64,000 nt of DNA from Paragorgia papillata. Taxonomy: Eukaryota > Cnidaria > Anthozoa > Scleralcyonacea > Coralliidae. Every line of letters starts with the position of its first letter. Within the stretch, counting starts at the first letter, position 1. The stretch lies in contig JAWNZC010000322.1 of assembly GCA_035771165.1 (NCBI GenBank), positions 9,375,001 to 9,439,000 of the forward strand, in the 5' to 3' direction. The notes beneath the pieces are model-generated. The model was not told the DNA's origin, did not search any database, and saw only the letters and a list, made by a program, of their open reading frames with translations. This document shows, in pieces, positions 44,501 to 55,800 of the stretch. The translations under genes and the position numbers were made by a program.

Positions 44501-44861
44501 ATATATATATATATATATATATTTAAATTTTCAAGTACATGATGTATATAAATTATTCTAACTAATGTTGAAATCACTAAAACTTGAAATAATCATTATA
44601 ACGCATACAGCATAGCGCAACTCATAATTTAGTCTGTTTGCAGACTGTCGATCCGTAGACTAGGAGTCTAGGACAAACTAAACTAGAAATATGTTTCTCG
44701 ATCATATCATGACTTGTGAGGCTAATATTTTTTATCTTCAATGCAATATTAACTTAGGAGTTTATACTGTATGGACTATAGTGAAACGATTCGGATTGCT
44801 TTGACACAATTGTGAGTTGCGCTGTGAATCCTATTTGCTTTTGATATTAATTCCCTCCCTC

Positions 44862-45012
44862 CCTCCCCCCCCCCCCCCCCCCCCCCCCCCCCCACTAAAA
44901 ACAAACAAACAAACAAACAAACAAACAAACAAACAAACAAACAAACAAACAAACAAACAAACAAACAAACAAACAACAAACAAACAAACAAACAAACAAA
45001 CAAACAAACAAC
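44862..45012. repeat. Poly-C run followed by (AAAC)n microsatellite
   Basis: About 28 consecutive C (44,866-44,894), then AAAC units to 45,012. Confidence 0.95.
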
Positions 45013-45214
45013 TAACTTGAAAAATACTTAAATACGCCTAAGACCAACGTGGAGACAAAATGCCCTGGGTACAAGATTGGTTTATCAACTTTGAATATTT
45101 ATTTCGGTAAACAGTCTAGCTAGTTAAAACTCGACTGAAATGCACATATATATATATATATATTTGACAAAAAAAAATTTCATACGCTTCAGTAGCAGCT
45201 ACGGAAATACAGTA

Positions 45215-45875
45215 CCGTAAATGTTCGATTTAGCGCCGCGGCGCTTATTAAAATTTGCAATATTTTGGTGCGGCGCTTAATCGAGAGCGGCGCTTATTAA
45301 AAAAAGTTGACAAAATGCTCATAACACAACTTTAATTATCCATGCATAGAAAAACCCAATAAATTTAACCCAATAATTTTCATAATACCCAATAGCACAA
45401 TAAATTCAAAAAAGAACGTCAACGTCCTGGTCATCGCCTTCTTCATCGTCGTCTATCCATAGCTGTGGATCAGAGGCATCTTCGACATCTGAATCAGAGA
45501 CTTCAAAGGGATTTGTCGGGCTTGCAGGGCTCGCCTTCCTTGAAACAATGAATTACGTCGTCGGAGGAACCGTCAATGGGAAGACTCAACGCACACGATT
45601 CAAACGATTTCTTTATCAAATGCGATTTCTTTAGGGAAAATACTGAACGAGCAGCTTCAGGCTCGCAAAGAAAAATACACACACTTTGAGATCGTACACG
45701 TAGAAAAATCGTTTAAAAAATTTCCAGTGATGTATTAAAGATATGTTGATATGTTAGCGTATCGGTTTGTGTTTTTTTGCTGATTCATCTTTTTCGAAGG
45801 TGCGGCGCTTATTAAATTATCCTGCTTCTGGATGCGGCGCTTAATCGAGAGCGGCGCTAAATAGAACATTTACGG
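45215..45875. mobile_element. Pogo/Tigger-like deletion derivative with CCGTAAATGTTC ends
   Basis: TA-CCGTAAATGTTC on the left and GAACATTTACGG-TA on the right: inverted ends and a TA duplication, as in Tc1/mariner/pogo. GCGGCGCTTA units are repeated near both ends. The middle retains a short minus-strand coding tail (next entry). Confidence 0.7.
45406..45536 (-). pseudogene. Acidic C-terminal tail of a lost transposase
   Basis: On the minus strand an open stretch reads ASPASPTNPFEVSDSDVEDA, then SDPQLWIDDDEEGDD and QDVDVLF before TGA. Very acidic, Asp/Glu-rich C-termini that end in a bulky hydrophobic residue are typical of pogo/Tigger DDE transposases, and the enclosing element has TA-flanked inverted ends. 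The DDE core and DNA-binding domain are absent. Identification is by character, not alignment. Confidence 0.45.
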
Positions 45876-46533
45876 TAAGCAACTACATACATGCAGTAAC
45901 AAACTACGGAAGCAGAAGTGGGAAGGTATTTCCATTTTGACTGAAAAGTATGTTATGTGCAAAAAGAATTGCAAACCGTTAAACGGATACAGTAACTTTA
46001 GAGTGATAACTTGATAACTTGTCATTTTGGGGGACAGTCATGTTGCCGCCTATCAGGAAAACCTAAAGCGATGTCAAACACCCGATCAGAAAGCAATGCA
46101 TATTAAGAGCTGAAAGTATAGTATAATCAAAGTATACACTATTATGAAAAAGATAGAATGGAAAGAAGGTGGCTTGGAAATTTTCGTACGAAAAGGTGCC
46201 GTCGGCAAGAAGTGAAAAAGAGGAGGGTCGGGATAGCTTGGATCGCTAGAGGAAGGGGGATGGTTATAGTCTAATTTAGAAACATCCATGAGAGCACATG
46301 TACAGGCTATATTTATCCATAGTTATATAAACAAAATCATTGTGCATGACACTAAATATATCCAGCGATTATTTGGTTTACTAAACGCGTCAAAACTTTG
46401 AAGTTGCCACCTATGCACTGAACATGACGTCGTCAAGTTTGACGTTGTCTGCAAAAACCCAATAGGCAAAAATAAGCATTTGCTACGATTTACGAAGACA
46501 GGCAAAACTGGATTAGATAATTTACAGTCCTAC

Positions 46534-46714
46534 CCTCCTCTATTCGGCTGCAACACATTCTCATGCACGGGTTCACCACATTCTGACTTTAGCTGAAAAT
46601 TATTTGCCTCCAATCCCGCGTCTTCCTTGCATGGGAAGTGAAGAGCGAGCTCATGCATTCGTTCACCAATCGTCGTATATGACACATCGGATTTCTCGTA
46701 GGTTGGAGACTGCG
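46534..46714 (-). CDS. Possible isolated coding exon, unknown protein
   Basis: An acceptor (TTGTTACAG) is followed by 181 bp open in one minus-strand frame and ending GG|GTAGGA. The frame reads QSPTYEKSDVSYTTIGERMH, LALHFPCKEDAGLEANNFQL, then a short tail. The hydrophilic composition with VSYTTI, a tyrosine motif of ITIM/ITSM-like form, would suit a receptor's cytoplasmic tail. No neighbouring exon was found to support it, and the donor is weak. Confidence 0.25.
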
Positions 46715-47776
46715 CTGTAACAATTAATGGTATATAAATCCAAGCGTGATCTGACAAATCCAATGGCCGTTGAATGAATGAACGAAGATATAATTAGATT
46801 GTTGACATATACAAGTCCAATTCATGCAGCTAATTTCAAAATACTAATGGCATTCACGTTCCTTGCTGTCTAAACACCAACTGCTCTCCTTAAATAATAT
46901 ATCTACATGCAGTATAAACTCACGAAGAAATAAATATATAAACGCACCATATACAAGACACATACTTTAAATTTTATTAAAAAAATCGAACATTAGTTGA
47001 AGAGCGAGATACAGAATTTCAACTGCAAGCTTTCATACTTTCAGTTACAAGGCCAAAAAATGTTATTTTGGCATGCAACATGTACATAACCAGATTTCAT
47101 GACATGCACCATAAATATTTCCCACTCTTTTAATGCATTTTTTGTTTTGTTTTTTTACTGTTTATATCTTTAAATCGATGCTAGCATTTTTCATTAAATT
47201 AAAATTGTTATGCACACTTTTTTCTTAGCACTACGAAAAATCGCAAGCCCAGACAGCATGTAATAATTTTACCGACTGAATTAAAGTTATTGGCAAGAAG
47301 AGGTCACATGAACGCTCGCTGTACCGAAGCAATGATTTATTTCGCAAAGAAATACGTTGTAAAAACAGTTAACTAGTAAAACTAATGACCTGGCTGGAAA
47401 GTTTGGTAAGCATTAACCTGATTAACAGAACGATACGGCATCTAACCGCCCCGTCATGCTTTTGTTACTACCACCTAGCCTTATATTGACACAATATTCT
47501 CACAGCCACGACAAGACTTGGTGCATGGCGATACTTGAGATAGTACTGTCATTGTGCAAAAGCCGTTGTTGCCGTTAACAAAACTAATTGAGACTGGTAT
47601 TGATGTAGGAACGCTACGGCACTTAGAAATAAACGTCAGTTTCTGGAAATTAAAGTGTCTGGAAACGCAGCTGAAGTTTTTGTTCACGTTTATGCAAATC
47701 CGCACACTCAGACTTGCTGAACACATTGTATTTTTGGTATAATTAAGCAATCCGTCAATAGCAACGTTTGGGTTCA

Positions 47777-47925
47777 ATGCATGTTTGAACAGATAAGCCT
47801 CTTGAGCGTCGCCATCTTGGATTTGATGACGTAAAATGGTTGCAGTTGTTATTCTAAGACAATGATTTCAATCACTAAATCCAAGATGGCGGCGCCCGTG
47901 ATGGCTATTTGTCCAAACATGCTTT
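47777..47925. repeat. Inverted repeat centred on a CAAGATGG motif
   Basis: GCATGTTTGAACAGATA...GCCATCTTGGAT on the left pairs imperfectly with ATCCAAGATGGCGGC...ATTTGTCCAAACATGC on the right, giving roughly 45-bp arms. Confidence 0.5.
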
Positions 47926-48734
47926 TAATCGAGATAAAACAAAAAACTTGCATAAGCACTTTCAGGCAACTTTTCAGCTGGGGCAACATCCTCAACATCT
48001 ATCGTAGCTCTTTGATAGTCGCTTTGACGTTCGCCGCGTTTCCAGGCAATTTAATTCTAGAGAGATAAACTGGCCCTAGCAATCGTACCTCTGGTCACAA
48101 GCCTTCAACTCGTTTTGAAACCGGCAAATTGCTGGCAATTTTGAAGAATTACTCTACCTCACATAATACTGGATACGTCTTATCACACTGATGTTAGAAC
48201 GTGTCTTTAAAAACAAGCTACACCAAATTAAGTGTATCGAAGTTTGTTCAAAGTCAGTTTTGCTGTCCAATTTCAAGCGATAGCAAGCGTGGAAAATATA
48301 TGTCAAAACAAATACCAAACATGCAGATACAGTATTTTACCGTACAAAAAGACGTTCTTGTACAGAATATATTGCTATACCGTAAAATTTCACTTATAAT
48401 AAGCCTTGCATGCATGGGCTCACACCACTTCGTAGAGAGTTGAGTGGACTTAACACCACAGTGGCTTGCATATTGGAGAGCGGGGGGGGGGGATCATAGC
48501 TGGGCGGGTATATATATATATACTATAAGTGGGCTTACCTCAAATGTTGATCGCTATCTTTACGGTATTGAGCACTTTTCGACATTTCGCGAACAACACT
48601 TTGTTTGTTTGAATATATATATATATATATATATATAACAAACAAAGTGAAAACACTGATTACTTCATTGAAGTTTATTCACAACAAACTTGTTTCGTAT
48701 GACAATCCGAAGCTTGCCACACTCATCAGGTGAA

Positions 48735-48769
<35 letters not shown>

Positions 48770-48896
48770 ACGGGTTTGTAACTGATGGAAAAATGTTTCT
48801 TGGTACTTCATTACTGGTCTTCGTACCATTCACAAATGACTTTCAAAGGGTTGGGGTTTTTTTTGTATCAAGAGAAGCTCAAATATTTTCTGTTAA

Positions 48897-49357
48897 AATG
48901 CCTATGAAACGAAAACTAAGTTTGTCTTATTTGAAAGAACACTTAAAATGGTAGAGTAACATATTTTGCAGTTTTTCGTTTCCTTGCTTCGTTCTTGAGA
49001 TATTTTAGTTTGTTTGATATGCAAATTAAATATTTTGACGTCACGCGTGCATAATGAGTTATCGAAAAAGTTATACATTATATCTTTGCTATTATCAAAA
49101 TCACTTGAAAATCTGCATGTTTAGTGTTGTGGGAGAAACACATCCACATGCTTCATTCAAATTAATTTGGTTTGATAATAGAAAAGATATCTGGCCTTCT
49201 CCGATAGCTCATTACGCACCTACGACGTCATAATGTTTAATTTGCATATCAAACAAACTAAAATATCTCCTGAACGAAGCAAGGAAACTAAAAACTGCAA
49301 AATATGTTGCTCTATAATTTGAAGTGTTTTTTTCAAATAAGACAAATCATAGGCACT
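48897..49357. mobile_element. TTAA-flanked palindromic MITE, family F copy 2
   Basis: TTAA-AATGCCTATGAAACGAAAAC and ATAGGCACT-TTAA. Closely similar to 35,295-35,766 (TTGCTTCGTTCTTGAGATAT and its inverse in both arms). Confidence 0.75.
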
Positions 49358-49762
49358 TTAACAAACAAGTGGGTCTATAGCCAGGTGGTCTTATAATTAG
49401 GAGGGAAGGCTCAAAAGCAGCATTTTACGGTACAATAAAATATACACTAAATACGTTCTACATGTACATCATCGTAAACGGATATGAACAGACTTAAACA
49501 ATTTTCACGTTACTACAGAGTTTCTGTGTTCGCTTGGTACACAAGCAGATAGTAATAATATCCAAAGTATACAGTACTATTTAGTTTTTAGCACATTACA
49601 TAAACCTGCAAATTTTACACTTGCTATGTTCATAATGATCTAAATTAAACAATCGCCAACTACACAGGACATGGAATTAAATTTATATAAACATGCTGGG
49701 AATGTGCTAGAAAGGCGAGTAATTCTAAAAGTGCTACAATAATACACTATACAGTACACATG

Positions 49763-49768
49763 TTTATT
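49763..49768 (-). terminator. Polyadenylation signal of TM9SF3
   Basis: TTTATT here is AATAAA on the minus strand, 70 bp past the stop codon. It suggests a short 3' UTR. Confidence 0.6.
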
Positions 49769-49837
49769 AGAGTTTGGCCAAGATTCATGAGATAATGTTG
49801 TTTGTTCTCAAGATCATGCAATCATGGACGTTTGTTC

Positions 49838-52800
49838 TCAGTCGATTTTAACTGTAGAGTAGATTTTCTTAACAAAAGCACTGGCTCCAGCATAACCCAG
49901 GGTACCTACAATAGAACGATATCACCTGATGTCATGGTACACTTTTAGAACGGAAAGCAAATAAAATGTTACAAATAACAATAAAAAGATAAGAAAGCTG
50001 GGCCCAAGATCTAAACTGGTCCTATACCAAAATTCGATTCTTGTCAATAAACCGGTAAATAAGCAAAGTTGAATTAAACACAGAAATATTTGGAATTATA
50101 CAAATATATAAAAACCCAATTTGCCAATACTCAGATAATTTTAGAGCGGACATTTCCATAATTTTCGTGCTGATATTCCATTATATAATTTAAGTAGTGA
50201 TATTTGCCCATATTTCAATAATTTTAGTGCCGTTAATTTCTATAGTTTTAGTGTTGGTATTTCCATAATTTTTGTGTCAATATCTGCAATATTTTAATTT
50301 AATATCTCTCAATTCACTGCCGATATTACGATAATTTTACTGCGGGTATTTGCCGATACTGATAGACAACTTTCATAATGGCCACCACTTTAAATAGTCT
50401 TTTAAGTGCATCTAAATGTGTCTTTCTGGCCTCGTTAAGAAGTAAAGATTCTTTTGAATTGTAAACACACAAACGAGGTCGGAAAGGCTTATTAAAATTC
50501 ACATAAAACAATATTCAAATTAATCGCTATTATGAAAGTGGTCTATAACCAATATTCTGTCTTCAGAATGTGTAAATGAAAAAAAATTAAAATGAAGATC
50601 ACGTGGACTTCAATCAAAACTAAAATTTCCCTGAGATATATATTTGAAGTATTTGGGTAAATCCTAAGACAAAGTGGAGATCGGTTAATATTACTAATAC
50701 TTAAACTAATATATTACTAATACTTGAACTAATATTAGTAATACTTACCACAGAGAACGCCAAGACTCATACTGAAAAGGGCCATGTATCCAAAATAAAA
50801 TGTTGTCTGGAAGAATCCATACATCCTGTTCAAAAGGAACAAAATTTTTAAAGAATTGAAAAATAAAATATATTTACTGTAAATCAATCAAGTATAGAAG
50901 CCAATAAAGAGTGCTTCTGTACCTACTGCGCCTAATTGCATGGCCGTAGACACCTTGCTCTCGTGCGAGCTTAGAAAGTGCAAGGGGCCGTTCATATGAA
51001 ATGGGCTAGCCCGGTTACTGGCTGATTTTATGTCACGTTTTTCTGAAAGTATAGCACACAGGGTATTCTAATTATTTTTTTGCGGTCAAAGAAAGATTTT
51101 CGTTAGGGATGAGCCGATGATCGGAAATTGATCGGTAAAACCCGATAATCGCCGGTAACTTTCAGGCTAATCACATCGAGATATATCGGCGGTTCGATAC
51201 ATACTATTCTGGCTTTTATACTTGTGAATTTCATTTTCTTTTTTAAGAAAAACGCCAAGTTGTAGTGATTCCACAAAGTCACTGACAAATTTAATTAACT
51301 TGATAAGGTGCATCATGTTTAACGCATCATATTTTTAGTTTGGTGAAACATTTCAATTTAAACTCCGTCTTGCAGATGACTGATGGTATGCTGTGCTGGC
51401 GTTTCATCACAAATTCAAGTGCCAGGAATTCCTGTTGACAAATAACGCTAACCACCGATAAATCGGACGATCAGATCGTAAATCGTATCGGAATTTATCG
51501 GACCGGTAAATTTGATTTTTCTTGATCGGCTCATCCCTAATTTTCGTGACATAAAATCAGCCCGGTAACCCCTAAATGTAACAATGAAATAACACTGGAG
51601 CCAATCAAAATCCAGATTAACAAGACGACATCTTACAAGCGGCAGTGAAATGACGACATATACGAGCAACAAGCGATCGTTCCCTTCCTGTACTTGCTTG
51701 CTACGCAGAGTAATTAGTGGCGAATAAACGTTTTCAGTCAAGCTTCATGGTACTGTCAGAATTTGCGGTGGTGACCTTTCTTGCAACCTCATAGGTTTGA
51801 CAATGATTTTAAAGTCAATATATTGCCATTTCTTAATATTAAGTTTACACTTTACACTTTACAAGATGTTAATTTTCTGATATTTTTTTCTTTATTACCT
51901 AAAATCATCGATTGGTAATACGCAGCTAGACTTGGATCAAGTCCGTCTCTCCCTCCACTCGCGCTCTTCCCCAGTCCCACGCCTCGCGAAGAGACGGACT
52001 TGATTGAGGTCCATAATAAGCGGCCTGCTCAATCAATTTCATTGTACATACACACTTTAATGGGATCACCGACCATTCGAACAAATAAACATTAAAAACT
52101 CATCAATGTCGTCTATTTTAAAATGCGTTAAAAAATAAAATTAAATATACAATACATGCGAGTAAGAACTGATTTTACTATGGGAGCCGCCATCTTGAAT
52201 GTTGGCGTAAAGTAACTAAAACCGAATAGACGCACGCATGACTGCTAGAACTAATTGCTCTGGTGTTTTCTTTACATTAATTCATACTAAAACACTGGAA
52301 TTCATATCAATTTACTTACAGAAAACAACCACGGCATAATGCAATCATGCATCTGTTCGGTTGCGATAATTTTTTGACCAAACCAAATGGCGGCGCAGAA
52401 GATCTTACTCTTACGCAGTTTTTCTATTTAAAAAAAAACCTGACGACGTTGCCGACATTTTGACGCTTATTTGTGCACAGTCGAGATCCCCTTAAACAAA
52501 GCACTTGTCGCACAGGCTTGTGGGTTATATCCACTGATCTCTATATAACTGGATTGCTCATCCAGCTCCAAAAAATAAAGCCACCCGAGATGACGAATTT
52601 GGAGTACCAAGATGGCCGCCATGGAAAATTGTATGTTTTCGTAGCACGAAAAGAGACGAAAAGAGTCACATTAACAAAATTTCTGCTATTGGTATCAAAT
52701 AAAGAACAGTGCACAAGATTTAGAAGCTTAGTTTTCACATTTATCAGTATAATTAAGCAGTAAAACGTGTTATTTCGTAGTCTTTTTTACTCTGCCAAGT

Positions 52801-55800
52801 AATCGATAAACTTGCCTACAGTATATCACAAAACTCGTAAAAAACAATGAAATCAGCCAATAACTTCATTATAAAACTATTTATACACCTTTCGTATTAA
52901 AAGCATAAGTATTTACAAAGCCTTGAAGTATGTAGTTGATAATTTCGGACTGTATTTGCTTGTATTTCCCTTCTGTTTTCCAGTAGTAACAGTAAATTGG
53001 CATGCAACAACTGTTTTACGGCTTTTCCGACTCTCCCGGTAAACTCTTACTACTCTTAAGCCCGCAAGGTACACTGGACCTGGAGTACCAATATGGCCGC
53101 CAGTGGCTTCAAAATGTTTACTGTTGACCATAAAGGATGAGCAATCCAGTTATATAGAGATCAGCGGCTACACCCGGTACTAACCAGATAAGCTACAAAT
53201 ATGCATGAATACTGCTATACTTACTTGGTCTTAAAGAAGAAATAGTAAAACGAATAGAAATACACGTAAAGCGCTGTCGATGCTGCGGAAAGGAATGATG
53301 TCCACTGCCTACAAAACAAATGTTGAAATTAAATTAAACGAAGAAATCTATGCTGGCTCGTATACGAGCTAGAAGTGGAATGAGGACTGGATAGAAAATA
53401 TTAAGAGATTATTAACCGAGAACGAGGTCTGTACAAGAAAATATCAGACCGAGGTCTTGACAGTACGGACCGAGCCGCAGGCGAGGTTCGTACAAAAAGA
53501 CCGACGTCTGATATTTTCCCGTACAGACCGAGTAAACGAGGTTAATAAAGCGTTTATTATATGGCTATTTCAAGTTTTTCGATAATTATTGTATCAAACT
53601 TAGTGTGAAAACCTTAGAAATTCACGTGAGCAAAATCAACATCTGGGACAGCGGTCCGGATACGGAAAAAGACGGACCGTGGTCCGGATACGCATTTTTA
53701 CGGACCGTGCGTTGACCAATCAGAACTCAGGATATTACAAAGCCATATAATAAATAGCAATTATTGCCTTATTGGATGAGTATGCAGAACGAGGCGAGTG
53801 TTATCTGCTGAAGCCAAGGCCTGAAAAGAGCCTATGTGATATTCCTTTAATTTTCGTAGAGTTCGCGGAAGATATTGTAACTTTCTTATGGTGACGAGTT
53901 AATCTAAATGATCGAACGCGGTTTAGTTGACAATTTTGGTGATTGCGACTGATGACTGTGAAGCCGAAACGTTTTGCTCAACTTTCAACGGGTTCAGTTT
54001 AGCAGAAAAATCCCCAGTGAAAATTAGCGTCAGCTTCTGGAAAAGGCGGCCAGTGAAAGAATTGGTAAATCAACTGCCTTGGATACTTAAAATAGGATTA
54101 GAAGGAAATCGCGAAGTTTCCTTTTATTGCAGAGGAATGGCAGTCAACCATATGGTGTGTATAAGTAGACGTTTATATCGCCAGTGTAGATACGTCGAAA
54201 GGGCGGAAGGCCAATTATAGGGTTTAACGGCAGACGTTCTTTCTCACCAATGCTATCTAAACTCCCAAAACGTCTGCTCGCAGGCTATTGAAGTCGGAAA
54301 AGTTCAATCTAAAACCGAAGAAATGATTGAAACCAGTCACTCGGTTCCACTTTTATGAACTGTCTAATTTTGAGTTTTCGCTCCTTTTGCTGAACTCGTG
54401 TGAACGACGACCGCATCGAAATAAAGACTGGTACTAGTACCTTGTGATGTCATACAGGTAACAAACAACAACGTGATTGGTGGGTTTTACTGGTATGACG
54501 TCAAAGACAATGGAGTACCCACTCTCCTAGAAACGCGGTCATGCTTCAAGAGGACCTAAGAAATTCATATTTTTCTTTACTTTTGCTAAGTTAGATGATA
54601 ACCCTTTCAGAAGAAAATATAACTTCAAAAGGTTTAGTTGACCTTTAAAGGCTTCCAAAATACCATAGATTCGAATATATTATGAGTCCGGAGTGTACAT
54701 TTTTCTAGGTCAACACAACACCAGCTAATCCAACAAACTACCATTAATAAATAGAATACAGTAGAATAGAATACAATACAATACAATAGAATACAACATA
54801 ATAGAGAAGAATACAATACAAAAGAATAGACTACAATACAATACAATTGAATAGAATACAACACAATTATAATACAATACAATACAATTAAATACAATAC
54901 AATACAATGCAATGCAATACAATGCAAACAGTACAGTACAGTACAGTACAGCACAGTACAGTTCAGTAAAGTAGAATGGAATGGAGTGTGGAGTGGAGTG
55001 GAGTGGAGTGGAGTGGAGTGGAGTGGAGTGGAGTGGAGTGGAGTGGAGTGGAGTGGAGTGGAGTGGAGTGGAGTGGAGTGGAGTGGAGTGGAGTGGAGTG
55101 GAGTGGAGTGGAGTGGAGTGGAGTGGAGTGGAGTGGAGTGGAGTAGAGTAGAGTAGAGTAGAGTAGAGTAGAGTAGAGTAGAGTAGAGTAGAGTAGAGTA
55201 GAGTAGAGTAGAGTAGAGTAGAGTAGAGTAGAATAGAAAACGGAATAGAATACGGAATAGAATACGTTTTAAAATTAAAAATTTAAAAATATATTTGACA
55301 TAATTCAAATATATCAACGAGATAATGTTTGTAAGGGTTCAACCTACCAGCGATAGTCTTCAGCGTTAAGCAAGAAATATGTACAGACAATAGTAACACA
55401 CATTGTCACAATGATGAGAATGAAAAACACCAAGAACATGAACCCAAACACAAAGTAGATCTTATACGCCCAGAAGGAAGTAAAGATGAAGTACCTGGTT
55501 ACATTGGAAAAAAAAGAACACAAAATATTTGGAGCAGAACATCTCAATGTACTCGAATTTATTATACCCAACTGCATACCGTATTTCCTCTATACACAAG
55601 CCCTCCCAATGAATTTTAAGCCATCAAGAGTGTGTTATTAGAGAGAAAGGAGTTAAAGTGTATGTGAAAGGTGGAACAAAATAGAAGCTCAGAGAAAATA
55701 CGGTATAATCAAAGCCAAAAAAATATACCCTTCAAAATTCAAAGACATTTTAAGGTAATTGTGGCTAATGATTTAGTATGAAGATAAGAGCCCAGAACAA

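Larger units (their letters stand above)
46000..49744. other. Intergenic region between PAN3 and TM9SF3, mostly repeats
   Basis: Besides the possible exon at 46,534-46,714 and the listed MITEs, this holds AT microsatellites (48,615-48,637 and 48,738-48,767), an inverted pair around 47,777-47,920 and several short frames that cannot be assigned. The PAN3 promoter should lie above 42,983. Confidence 0.4.

Noticed and set aside
44776..45020. Frames rich in CLFV or NKQT
   Set aside because: Produced by the poly-C and AAAC microsatellites.
47481..47777. A 98-codon Cys-rich minus-strand frame that ends near a GTGAGA donor
   Set aside because: Suggestive of a secreted domain, but it has no ATG, its upstream side runs into an inverted repeat and no partner exon is seen.
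54634..55317. A 227-codon minus-strand frame rich in HSTPL and CIVLYC repeats
   Set aside because: It is the translation of the pentanucleotide array in a TM9SF3 intron; a five-base unit keeps all frames open.
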